Source: Ampullaceana balthica
Taxonomy: Eukaryota > Mollusca > Gastropoda > Lymnaeidae
NCBI GenBank assembly: GCA_944989445.1
Contig: CALYLW010001203.1
Coordinates: forward strand, 110,313 to 174,312
Direction: 5' to 3'
Length of the DNA stretch: 64,000 nt
In this document: piece after piece, positions 11,113 through 22,902 of the stretch
Numbering within the stretch: the stretch's first letter is position 1
How the letters are laid out: the number at the start of each line of letters is the position of its first letter
Program-made: the position numbers and the translations under genes
Notes under the pieces: generated by a model
Seen by the model: the letters and a program-made list of their open reading frames with translations, nothing else
Told to the model about the DNA's origin: nothing
Database searches by the model: none

Positions 11113-12350
11113 TCTTTTCCATGAATGTAATATTTTGAATTTATTTGTTTCTTTTTCTTTGTTACTCTTAACAGTTGACACTTTTCTGGGTGGAAAGACA
11201 TACTCCAGTTAGTTTCCCATTTTATCAATTCATCTAAGTCTTTTTGTAAAATTTTGCTATCTTGTTCTGATTTAATTGTTCTATAGATTATACAATCATC
11301 AGCAAATAACCTAACTTTTGTACCTGTTGAGATGTTGTTGGGTAAATCATTTATATAAATTAAAAAGAGTAAGGGACCTAGCACAGTTCCTTGTGGAACT
11401 CCTGAGTTAACCTTTATTGGTGCAGATTTAGATCCATTAATTATTACAGTTTGCTCCCTGCCCAAAAGGAAGTCTTGGATCCAGTGATGTAAGGGACCTG
11501 AGATTCCAAAGTAGTTAAGTTTTTTAAGTAAACTAAGGTGGTGAACTTTGTCAAATGCTTTTGAGAAGTCAAGTAATATTGTGTCTATTTGATCATTATT
11601 GTCTAAGCCTTTTGATAATTCATCTATTAAACCTATTAATTGTGTTTCACATGATCTGTTTTTTCTAAAGCCGTGTTGATGTGGGCATAGGGCATTATAT
11701 TTGTCTAGGTGGGCTAACTATTTTACTATATATTATGTGTTCTAGTAATTTACAGGTGATACTAGTAAGTGATACAGGTCTGTAATTACCAGGGTCTGAT
11801 TTATCTCCCTTTCTTAAAGAGTGGAGTTACGTTAGCTAATTTCCAATCCTGGGGCACTTTACCCTGGTTTAGAGAGGCTTGAAAAAGAACTACAAGGATT
11901 GGGGACAGTTCATTGCTTAGTTCTTTTAATAACCTTGCAGGCAATTCATCTGGGCCAGTGGCTTTGTTTATTTTTAAGTTTTTTAGGAGTGAATGTATAC
12001 CTATCTCGTCTACAGTTATGTTGTCTATTTCTTCCATTTTATTTAAATTTATTAAAACTTCCTTGTCGCCTGAGGCAGAGAATGATGATGCAAAGTATGT
12101 GTTAAGGATATTAGCTTTAGTCTCATTATCATTATAGGTTTTATCATTTAAGCCTTTTAGTGTGGCTATTCCTGTAGGTTCCATTTTTTTAGATTTGATA
12201 AAGGACCATAAGTTTTTATTGTTATCTTTAGAAATTAAATTGTTTATATATTCATTTTGGAGGTTTCGACTAAGTTTTTGTGTCAAGTGTTTAATCTTTA
12301 AGTACTTTTTGTGTATCCTTTTTGAATTGGTAGCCTTAAATTTCTTTCAT
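11113..12350 (-). mobile_element. Jockey/CR1-type LINE fragment, truncated at both ends
   Basis: On the minus strand, 12286-11801 reads into the N-terminal part of a reverse transcriptase (KATGPDELPARLLKELSNE, then VPQDWKLANVTPLFKKG). After a frameshift, 11465-11106 reads VPQGTVLGPLLFLIY and LFADDCIIYRT, the FADD catalytic block. The fragment lacks the endonuclease and the 3' tail. It is nearly identical to 55879-56571 over the shared part, so the family was active recently. Clade assignment (Jockey, CR1 or Rex) is uncertain. Confidence 0.8.
11801..12286 (-). pseudogene. LINE reverse transcriptase, N-terminal part
   Basis: A 161-residue open frame with the RT finger motif NKATGPDELPARLL and the VTPLFKKG strand. 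It continues after a frameshift into DKSDPGNYRPVSLTS-type sequence at about 11800. It is part of the fragment 11113-12350. Confidence 0.7.
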
Positions 12351-13641
12351 TAACCGTCAGAAGATAAGAGATACGGTGAAGCAAAATGAAGTAAGAATTC
12401 CTGACCTAGAAAAATTGAGACCAACGCCCTAGTCAACCTTTTACGTTATCCCCACCCCACCTCCCACATATTCACGTAGGTAGTAGTTATAATAATTCGA
12501 CTTTAGTCAAGTATTTGACCTCAGTCTATTCCCGTTTGATTGACCCGCTTAATTTCTTCTGCTCATTATTATTACCTTGACTCCCCTTACAATAGAAAAT
12601 AACATAATTTATACCCGCCTTCTGACCATGCATTGCCATCTACAGAACATAACAATTAATGGCATTGCCCAAATAGTGTATACCAGAATGTCATTATCAA
12701 AATGTTGCCAGGTATCTATAGACTAAGTAATTAAATATACTTGATAAACAATAATGGCAGCAAAAAAATCTTTTATATTGTTAATTTAGTTGGCAATATT
12801 ACATTGTGTAGATTACAAATTACATAATTTATAATTAAGTTATGGTAAATTTCAATGTTTCATAATAAAGATAATAATAATTTAAAATACAAAAACAGCC
12901 AAATCCACCGTGACTCTATCTTGCAATGTTGACATGAAAAAGATCCTATACAATAAATAAAATTGCAGATTAAAATCATGATTGAATTAATGGTACATTG
13001 CCTCAATGTATAAATTTACACACAAAATTATGTTCTGTATATAAGGAGCTATTTAATTCAAAATCTTAACAAGTGAACTGTCAATAAATTTATATTTTAT
13101 TATTGTTTACTGCTAAGTGGAATAATTTGAAGAAAATATTTATTTTTCAATTATTTCAGCATAAAAAAATAAGTAAATAATTAATTATTAGTGGTTTCTT
13201 TTGAGAATACATTCTTTACTCAAGAAAAACATTTACCTTCTTAAAATAATCTCCCTGTGAACCAAAGTTTTGTATTTTAAATTAGAATTCATGGTCTTCA
13301 AAAGTTTTATTTTTCTCTTTTACTTTTATTATTACAAAAAATTCAAAATTAATCAAACCATTCTTCAAAATTAATAATAAAATTATGTACTCATTTTTAA
13401 AATTAAAATAGAACAGTATCTTTGTTATGAAATACAACCAATTATACTGATATGGCACCTAATATTTACCATTGAATCTATATTAATAAAGTATGATCAT
13501 ATGGTCACATTACTAATACAGTAGTCATATACAACACTGATTCAAAAGGCATAAATATATATTAAAAAGCAATGTTTTACACAACATAACACTCAAGTAT
13601 AAGGAACACAATCTTGTCAGATTCTTGTGTAAGGAGAACAA
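12351..13641. other. AT-rich intergenic stretch downstream of the PARP gene
   Basis: No ORF, RNA gene or element border was recognised. The AATAAA on the minus strand at 13642-13647 just above this stretch is the likely polyadenylation signal of the PARP gene, so its end should fall near 13615-13640. Confidence 0.4.
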
Positions 13642-13647
13642 TTTATT
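13642..13647 (-). terminator. Candidate polyadenylation signal of the PARP gene
   Basis: The minus strand reads AATAAA immediately after the stop codon (stop at 13648-13650). It is the first such hexamer downstream. This would give a very short 3' untranslated region; other signals lie further down in this AT-rich stretch. Confidence 0.45.
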
Positions 13648-16600
13648 TTAGACTCTTGTATAAGTTATCACATATTCAGGGTAACACTGAGAACTTTCAT
13701 AAACAACAAACTCTCTAAAGAGCCACTTCCCATCTCCCATGACAGAATCAAATAAAGTTTGGTCTCTACATTTGCAGATATCTTCTGAAGATGACATACA
13801 AGGTGGGCGAGACAATTTCTTGGATCCTGTAAAAATAAAAATGATGGTTGTGTTTTTATTAGGGCAGGTCCTGATTTTAAAAAATTTGTTCGATTAATCG
13901 TTAACAAATTTTAATCGATTAATTTTGATTAATTATATTTGTATAACGCATATATAAATCCTGTTCAGTCACGATTCATTATTTCGCGAAATCGGTTTAA
14001 GTCGCGGTAACTCTATGGCTCCCAAATTTTGTGACGTAACACAGCTAACTCGTTCTGCTATGCAAGAAATAAGGAAGAAAAATCTTTTTGTTTACTTTTG
14101 CACATCTAGATAAATAATAATAATAATATGAGGGTATGTAAGTAACAAAAAGTATAAATTATTAAAAAATTGGACCAAAAAAAAATTGTCTTAAAATTTA
14201 ATCAAATTTCAATCGATCAAATTAATTTTAATCGATTAAACTTATTAACGATAAATCCATTAATTAATCATTAATTTCCGCAGCCCTAGTTTTTATATTC
14301 CAAATAGTTTGTAATATTCAGAGACTGCTCATATTTTTAATGAATTATGAATAGCAATTTAAAGCTTGTGAAAATATTAAACTTGTGTGTTAAATTGCAA
14401 AATTTTACACCCCACAAACATAGATATTTTGTTATTCTTATGAAACTTAGCTGCGCAGTAATTATAAAATGCTGCATGTTTCTGGTCAGATATATGTGCA
14501 TCCATGCAGCTTAAAGGGAACATTTCTTAACAGTCATGGCAAGGGCATCATAATAAAAAATTACAGAGATTTTTTGCTTGGTTATTTCATATTATTGACA
14601 GCAGAACAAAAGGAACCAAAATAGTCTGTTCTTCTTGTTTGGGCTTTAAGACAAAGAAAGTCAAGAAATTGGTAAACAATAAAACATCATCGATTTTTGC
14701 AATCATTTGACATTCTCAAAACAGCATAAAATTTTAAACTCTTCATATAAATAAAATGTCTTTACAGAAACAAAATGTCAGTAAATATTATTTAAGATGC
14801 GGCAGGCAATTAATTAAAATTCAAGCGGGCCAGACTTTGGACACTCTTGCTATAAAACTTAGATTTTTATTTTGTACACAGCTTTTACCTTTGCCTTGAA
14901 CAGATTTATGATTGTTGTCACAAAGAAAAACATTTCCAAGGAGCATTCTTGTTAATATAAGAGTGAGTTTTGTACCAGGGTGGGTCCTTTGTTGTTTTGA
15001 ATCTACAAGTGAAATAATATACATGTCTTATATAAAACATATATTTAATATATAATTTATTCAAGACAATAATAAAAAAATAAACCTAGAGAATTAATTT
15101 TTTTTTACTGTTTTTGTTTTCATGCTTTCAAAATAATCTAATTATGATATTAACCTACTTTATTGATCCATGTAAAATCTAGAGAAAATGATAAGGATGC
15201 TGAAGCTAAATTGTACGTCATATTTTATTAAGTGAAATTTTAAAGTTAATAATGTCAAATTTTATTATGTCCCTCGAATAAAAAAATATTCTTAAGTAAA
15301 CAGAAATGAATAAAGTTTGTAATTTTTTCAAACTGCAGTCTTAGAAAAATAAAAACACAACATCTAGTCTTTGAAAAAAGTATCATTATAAACATTATAT
15401 TTTAAACTTAGAAAACAACAACTAATTTACCAGTGTATTGATCCGACTTGGTAACTCTCTCTGCTGCATAAATTCCTTTTCCAAACATGGCAGCTTCATT
15501 AGAAAGTCTAGGGTCAAGGCCATTGTGAATGAGGGCATCTATTGTGTCTGATTTCGTTCCATGGAACAAATAATGTTCATTTATCTCGTAGTAAAGTTCT
15601 TTTTTCATTGAATCACTTAGCAGCTCTGTTGTGCACACTCGTCCTTTTGAACCTCGAAGTTTCCCAATATCTGGACAGATGTGTCCTCTCCTAACCATTT
15701 TCTCAAACAACCTCTTTCTTTGAACTCGATACAATTCAAACATTTCAGGATTTTCAACTCTTTTTATATCAAGAACTTTAAGACTAGAATATTGTATTCC
15801 TACTGCATCAGTTCCTTGCCCAACAAGACCTTTATCCAATGTTTGAGTAACAAGATTTGTAATGGCATCTTTGGTTTCCTTATCAACATCTAATAAAAGT
15901 TTTTTTTGCTTGTTACTAAACTTATTTCGTAAATCTTTCCAAAATGTTTTAGATTTGTTTAGACTCCAGTAAGAGGGGAAAAGCTCATCACTGTCAGCAG
16001 CATATCTCATGAAATCAACAGTTCCTCTTCTTGGCACTTGATCAGAAGTAAGACTTCTCTTTGGTAAATGACTTGATTCTTCCAGAAATTCTTGATGAAT
16101 AAATGCTTTAATCTGAATAACTGCAGCCTTTTCTCCCGTTAACTGAAATCCTACACGCTTTGTTTTAGGGTGAATTGATCGTTCAGCCCAGACAGATAAC
16201 TTCATAGCTTCTGTTAGAATTTTTTGCCTAGATTCTTTGGGCCAATGATTTATTATATTTTGGTTAAAGTAATCAACATGAAGACAGAGTTCTTGAATAT
16301 CATGTGTTATCATAATTTTTATAGCTTCAAAAGTTTTATTTCCATGAAGAGTTATTATAGTGAATTGAGGAGCTTTTGAATCTTTCGTATCATTCAAATT
16401 ACTCACTTCAAGTCCATCATCAGAACTTTCACTGTCATCAGTTTCCTCATCAGATTCTTCTTTGGCTACAGTTGGAGCAGGTGGAGCAGGTGGTGGAGGT
16501 AGCGGTGGAGCTGGCTTATTTTTTGGTGATGCTGCATTAAAATGTTTTGGCACTTCTGATTTTAATGCTTTAAACAACTCTTTGTCTAGTGCCAATAGAA

Positions 16601-19600
16601 CAACTTTATTTAAAAATGTTCCTACATTCATGGCACGAATACTGGCGAGAACTTGCTGAGCTTCATTCAATGGAGGAAACTGAAAAGCTCTGCCACATCC
16701 TAAAGCAGGAAAAGAAATAGACTTAGCACCAAGACTTTTAGCTTCATTCAATACAGTCTGAATGGCAACATTAAGCTGTTGAGAAGAATTGGGATTCCAC
16801 TTGGATAGAACTACATGACAAACAGCCATGCACTTTAAGCCTTTAGGGTTCTTTACAGTTAGTACAGGGGAATTAGGGTTACCTTCCTTTACCGTCTGAA
16901 GTTCCTTCCAATGAGATGTATATGTTTTATTAAATATTCTACCAACCATGGTTTTTCTCATGTCTATCTCTGGTCCTAAGATGGAAACCAAAATATCAGA
17001 TTTTTCTCTGATGATATCTCCATAAGACTTGATTATCAGCTGACATGTGTTAGAAATATCATAGACCAGTTTATCTCCTGATATCAGCTTTGGTGACTGT
17101 ACATGAGGAACTGGTCTGGAATCTCGAGCCCTGGACTTTGGTCTATTTGTCTTATCTGGGGTGTTTTTTTTCTTTGATGCTAAAGGCAGTTTAGTAGTGA
17201 AATTTGGAAACTTTGGAATAACAAGAATTTTCTCCCTGTACTTGTATGTTTCTAATTTTTCCTTCATTGCCCCACTGTTTAAACTTTTGGAAAGTAAGAA
17301 GAGTTCATGTTTCTTGAAATCACCTGATAAAATCCAAGTTTTTGACAAGATGTTGTTTTTTAGATCTTTCAAATTCCTTTGAACTTGGCTTGTTTCAGCC
17401 TTATTACCTTTAAATCTTATTGAAACTTTTGTTTCAGTTGAAGTTAATTCAGTTACATCGACTGATTTTAAACAAGAACTGATTTTGTCTTCACAACACA
17501 AATGCAAAAACCTGGCCTCTGGCTCCTCAACATTGAAAGACTTTTCATAGACTCCAAATTCTTCTAACAATTTCTCCACATCTCGTCTTGCCATCAGAAC
17601 ATCATCTTCAATACCTAACAGTTTAATTATCTTTCCATTGTCATCAAATGTAACATGAACAAGTAAACCATTTTCAATGTGATACTTTAAACTGATGAGT
17701 CTGTCATGTGGTATCACAACTTCACATTTCACTGATTCTACAAAATCCAGTTTACACTTCAGCATTTTGAAAGCCTCTGACAAGCTTATTTCTTCTTTAG
17801 CTGCTAACAAAAGTGTAAGATCATCTACTGCCACTTTTAGACCTGATGAATTTAAGTCTTCAAGATATTTTTTACCCTTTTCTCTTGATAGTATAGATTT
17901 CATATCAGAAGAGATAGTGATAGTTTCTTCTTTTATTTTTTTCATCTCTAACATTAACTTCAACTGGCACTCTCTAATTACACTTTCTGGTCCATATAAA
18001 ATTAATGCTTTATTTTGGGCATCAATTTGAATCATACAATCATTGAAATCACTAAAAGAAGTTTTCAAAAATTCAAGTTGCAGCAGAGTTGTTTCTAATG
18101 TACTTTTAATTGACTTTGCTTCCTGGAATTTGGCCTTTTCCTTGTCCAGCTCATTTTGTAGCTGTTTATTTCTCTCTTCAGACGCCTCTTGGTTGCCGTC
18201 CAGTTTAGTGGGATTTCCAGAAACAAAAGATTTGGAAATATCATGACGGCGTGGTTCTTTAGAAGCCATTTCATTATTATCAACATTTATTCTTTCTTCT
18301 TGAAGTTTTGATTTGTTATCAAATTTGCTGAATTTTTGCTGCCCTGCATTGTCCCAGATAAAAGTGCTGCCACCTCGACCACCTCTTGCGCCTGATGGTG
18401 TATTTATACGTCCCCGTCCAAGATACTGTTGTGAGTTACTCAGTGGTTCAGGTTTAGTGTGTAAACCAAAGGGTCCTGGCTGATCATAATCATCCTCCAA
18501 ACTTTCCCTAGAAAGTGAGTGTCCCAATCGCCTCTGTGCTTCCATTCTATTGAGGCTCTTTCCACTAAACTGATTTCCAGAAAATGAATGTTTTCTTTCT
18601 TTAGACCTATGATTTGATCTACCTCTGTTTTCAAAATGGAAGCTTCCATCTTTTCTTGATTGCCTTCCTCTGGAATTGCCTAAACCTCTTGAAAAATTAT
18701 CTGTTTCCTTTTCCCCTTTTGAAAATTGTGGCTTATTACTAAAACCCATTTGTGATCCACATTGCCCCATTTTACCTCTGAATTTGCCTCCTCCTCGTCC
18801 TCTCATAGGAAATATTTGTGAATTGTCACTATTAGGTTCCTCTACTTTATGAAACCCATCTTCTGGGCTAGTTGTAACATTTTTATTCATGCCACGTGTC
18901 ATCAAAGTACCACCCCTGAATCCTCTACCTCTAAACTTAGTTTCGTTCACAAGATTGGGCTCTTTTTTATAACCAGAGCTGTTACCACTTCCACGATCAC
19001 CCTCATAGTCATTGTCATTATCTTCACTGTCATCGTCCCTTACTTGATGAAACACATGTTGTGACCTGGATGCCGCATTACTCACACCACGAGTCATAAA
19101 ACTACCACCACCTCTGAATCCTCTACCTCTAAAATTAGTTTTGGTCACAGGATTTTGATCTTTTTTATAACCAGCGCTGTTATCTTTCCCATCATCATTC
19201 TCAGAGTCGTTGCCATCTCCTTCACTTCCAGTGTGATCATCAGTTTCTGAATCTTCTATTTTATCACCCTCCATGTTATCTTCATCATCCTCTTCACTCA
19301 TATCTTTGCTGTCTCTAGCATCAGTATTAATTGGGGAAGGATTATCATTTTTACAAAGAACATGATCAAAGGCCTTCACAATGCTTTTCACTGAGGTGGT
19401 GATTTCATTCGTCTGCTGGCCAATGTACTCATGGAAGTTGCTATAAAAATGACTGATTTTGATGTGGTAATCTTCTGATGGTAAAGGTATGTGATCTGTT
19501 TCATTCAAAATTTCATCAACAACTGAAGAAGAAAAAAATGTAGGTACAAAAATTAGTTCGAAATTTTAAAACTGAGCTATGATTGAATAAAAAGGTGGAG

Positions 19601-22600
19601 TAAACAACAAAATTAAACTGTAATTGAAATATGACAATTTAATATCTGAAATATTAAATCACTTTAGGGGCCATCCATATATTATGTACGCTCAAAAGTC
19701 GTATTTTCGTACCTCCCTCCCCCCCTGTTGCACCCTGTGCATTTTCGGAACTTCATGTGTACATACAAAACATATTGGAGGGGCGGTCTACGTTTTGTGA
19801 CGAGGGGGGCAAAAATTGCGTGACGTCATTCATGGAGGGCCAAAATAACTGATCAAATAGAACAATATAAGCAGTGAAATTGCCATCCCGTTATGTTTAT
19901 GTAACGGCTGAGGCACCGGTGGGCGAAAGAGAAAATTCTACTAATTTCAAGAAATGGAAATATAAATCGTAATAGCAATGTGTGAACGTTTTGGTCTGAA
20001 TCAAATATTAATTACTTCCAAGTAATTAAAAGTTCAGAACTTCGTTTGCATTAAATTATAAAACATTATTGCAGTCTCAGTGGGTCTCAATGCCGTTTAC
20101 AGTCTGAGCGGTTTACGTTACTATGCTTAGTATTATGCAAATTAAATTTGTAGTGCGTGTGTACACATTCAGTCGGGACCCCCTCCCCCCTGTATGCATC
20201 CATATGCAAAATGCCGTTAATTGAAGACCCCCCTCCCCCTCCTTGCGGATGCAATATATGGATGGCCCCTTACTTAAAGTTAAAGGGTTAATTTACTACA
20301 AAGCAGGAATACCAATAATATTACACTTATAGATCAAAACGCAAAATTTAGTTTGATGCATTAATTAAGTAAAATCTTTACTAGTATTAAAAGGTCTCTA
20401 ATTGTGATGCCAGTCAAAAACATATTTTGGGCCAAATGACAATTATTGTTTTCAAACTTTTAAAAATAAATTGATGTACAACTTAATTTTTGAAAATTGG
20501 TTGTTTAAATACATGTACATGTATAAAGAACAAAGATAAAGGATACAAAGGTTTATAGGAAAAAGATAGGGATTTTAATTTTTTTTTAAACCATATATTG
20601 TAACAGTAAGACTCTCTTGGTTTTTCATGTACACAGTAAGATTGAGGGTTAGAAAGAGAAATCATAGAATTATAATAGTCTAATGAGATGGAGGTTAGCA
20701 AGTATAGAAATGGTTTCATATGTTGAAAATTTGTATTTATTCTTATAGAAGATTCATACATAAAGAAATTTTAAAGAAAAAATATGAAAATTAAAAAAAG
20801 TAAAAAATACTATTTATCTATAATCAGGCCAAGATTGCTATTAAGAGTCTAAGAGCAGAAAAGTAATTTGCTCACCATTTTCATGTTGAGAAGAAAAATG
20901 AACTGTTGCGAGGTGATAGTCTGGCCATGTCTGACAACTCTGTATAACTTCCTCTCCATCAGCGAATGTGTTCTCCAAGTACAACTTTAAGAAACACTCA
21001 GACAGCTTATCAATGTTCAGCTCATTGATGACAATGGCAGGTTTTCTGTGTGTGTCCAAAAGTTGGACTTCACTTCCTTCTATTGGAGATTCTGCAACAA
21101 GTTGGGCTGCATCACTAAAGTCTTAGAAAATAAAAAATTATATTACGTCAAAATATTTTTGAAAAAATACATTTGTTGATTTCCCTTAAAATCAATTGAT
21201 TTAAAGATTCTTCACATGTCAAAAATAATGTTATTTAATCTTTGATTGATAAGACAGTAAGATAATAAGATGAAAGGATTACTCATATCTAATCCTCAGA
21301 ACTGATTTAATGACATTATTTTCGTGAAGCTTCACAAAAATGCAATAGATTTCTTAAAAGCAATATTAAAACCTCAAATTGTTTTTTCTTATAGTGTAGC
21401 TCTCCCCTGGTTTGCGCAAACTCCATGATTTACATTATAAATACTGAGTGAGAACAGAAGACCATCAAAAAGGGGAATTATAAATTTTTTTTGTTATGGC
21501 TCTCTCCTACCTGCTTTGTTAGTTATTTTTATTTAAACCATACCTCCTGGAAACTTAAAACTGCATACTGTATCTAGTTTTATTTTTGCTTAAGGTCAAT
21601 ACAGCTAATAGAAGATTACCGAAAAAAATAAATGCTGATTTTAGAAAACTTACAGAGAAGAAGAATGTCGAAAGGTAAAAGGAAGATTGTTTTCAGTTTG
21701 AAGGAAGTGTGTAGGAAAATTAAAATAAGATGAAAGGAAACAAAATCAACAGAAAAGTTAATAGAATATTAAGAAGATTTAAGATGTCCCTATATGCGCA
21801 TGGTCTGACGACACAGTAACATGTGTGTAATTTAGAGAAGAGATTAAATTATGACATACGGTTTTCATTCGTTCATGATAATACAACATTTTGAGTCCAA
21901 CTGTGCCAGACAACATGGAACTATTGTTCCAATTCTTATTAACAACAGATAATCATTTCAATAATAAATCTCTAATTGTATGTATACAGCTGTCATTATG
22001 TGTGCGATAAATTCATAAAATAGAATTTCCAGAAGTTAGCTCTAATTGTGAGGAATGTAAAGTAAGATTTGTCAAGTAATTTTAGAAGATGGGATTTTCA
22101 AGCCTCCCCACATCCCATTTGGTGATTTTGTCTAGTTGTTAATATTCAGGCTAACTGAAGTTTAATTTTCACATTACCATTTTCTTTTAGTTTAATATTG
22201 CTCATGCATCAACATTGTGTAGTATTCACATAGTTTATGTTTACTACTGTCTAAAATAAAACTGGATTTCCCAGGCAAACCTTTCAGATCCTCCTTGGTT
22301 GTAACAAGAGCTCTCCCTGGAATGTATGGATAAATGTTGACTTCAATTGTATCAATATCAAGAGTACCTTCGATATAGTCCTTTACAAGTTCAGCATCAT
22401 AGGAGGATGGAATATTCTAAGGATTATACATGATTTAAATGATGCAACTAATGTTTATGATAAACCAATCTTGAAGTATAAAAATGTTTGGTTAATAGAT
22501 TTGAAAATAGGGTCTACTACAGCCAATCACTTTTGAATTTCTTTACTATAGTAAATTATTACATGATTCAAATCCAATATTTGTGCCTGGATTACTTATT

Positions 22601-22902
22601 GGTAAAATACTTAATTAAATGTTAAATTGAAGATGAAATAAAGATATCTTAGATAGTGAGAGAAAATAATTGGTGGTGTAGAATTTTGTGTACTTCAAAC
22701 TTCAAATGAAAATTCACTCCATGGAGATTAAATTATAAAGGAATTAACACTTTTGAAATCCTAAAGATATATTGACTATCCAAGACCTATAATCCCAAAA
22801 TATATAATTTGAATTGAATGGTCTCTAAGAAAGAAGACACATCAAAAAGCAATAAGTACTCACCGTTAGGACAATTTTTTTAGATTCTTTATATGTTGCC
22901 AT
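13648..22902 (-). CDS. PARP14/PARP10-like ADP-ribosyltransferase (RRM, RGG, KH-like, macro, PARP), 1,601 aa
   Basis: Predicted ADP-ribosyltransferase that moves ADP-ribose from NAD to proteins or nucleic acid; PARP14 and PARP10 relatives act in interferon and stress responses. Exons: 22902-22864, 22416-22281, 21121-20876, 19522-15431, 15002-14889, 13826-13648. Each has GT/AG borders, phases agree, and the total is exactly 1,602 codons. The ATG at 22902 opens MATYKESKKIV. Residues about 9-60 and 70-150 are RRM-like, 270-535 acidic and RGG-rich, 600-870 KH-like, 950-1135 one macro domain, 1149-1165 proline-rich, 1309-1601 PARP catalytic. The triad is His1461 (LFHGT), Tyr1492 (GKGIYAAE) and Glu1581 (REFVVYE). 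Two tiny upstream ATG frames precede the start. The gene seems intact; introns carry MITEs at 13860 and 19667. The family is certain; orthology to one vertebrate member is not. Confidence 0.9.
13860..14288. mobile_element. hAT MITE in PARP intron 5 (TAGGGC...GCCCTA, ATCGATTAA-rich)
   Basis: Ends TAGGGCAGG and CCGCAGCCCTA are flanked on both sides by GTTTTTAT (13852-13859 and 14289-14296), a perfect 8-bp duplication. Both ends carry arrays of AATCGATTAA-like motifs. A longer relative lies at 45063-45877. The left border is 34 bp from the acceptor of the last exon (exon begins 13826), so the element sits close to the splice site. Confidence 0.85.
15431..19522 (-). other. Large fourth exon of the PARP gene: RGG region to the start of the catalytic domain
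   Basis: A 4,092-bp exon encoding residues 141-1504. In order it holds: a highly acidic run with DDEDN-type stretches; three RGG/FRG clusters (FRGRGFRGG twice, RGRGGGKFRGK); a Lys/Glu-rich coiled-coil-like stretch; KH-like repeats; and a macro domain ending with ISFPALGCGRAFQFPP. Then come a polyproline run (PPLPPPPAPPAP), an acidic patch, a further KH/WWE-position segment, and the catalytic start (LFPSYWS, then HYLFHGT and GKGIYAAE). The acceptor follows a TTCTTCTTCAG tract and the donor is CACTG/GTAAAT. One very large exon bearing most domains is unusual next to the small flanking exons. Confidence 0.85.
19667..20269. mobile_element. PIF/Harbinger-like MITE in PARP intron 3
   Basis: Ends GGGGCCATCCATATATT and ATATATGGATGGCCCC are inverted repeats flanked by TTA on both sides (19664-19666 and 20270-20272), the 3-bp duplication of PIF/Harbinger elements. 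The interior is non-coding, with C-rich and G-rich subterminal tracts. Confidence 0.8.

Noticed and set aside
12162..12353. Hydrophobic plus-strand open frame
   Set aside because: Antisense of the LINE reverse transcriptase fragment.
16462..16659. Gly/Ala-rich plus-strand open frame
   Set aside because: Antisense of the polyproline and macro region of the PARP exon.
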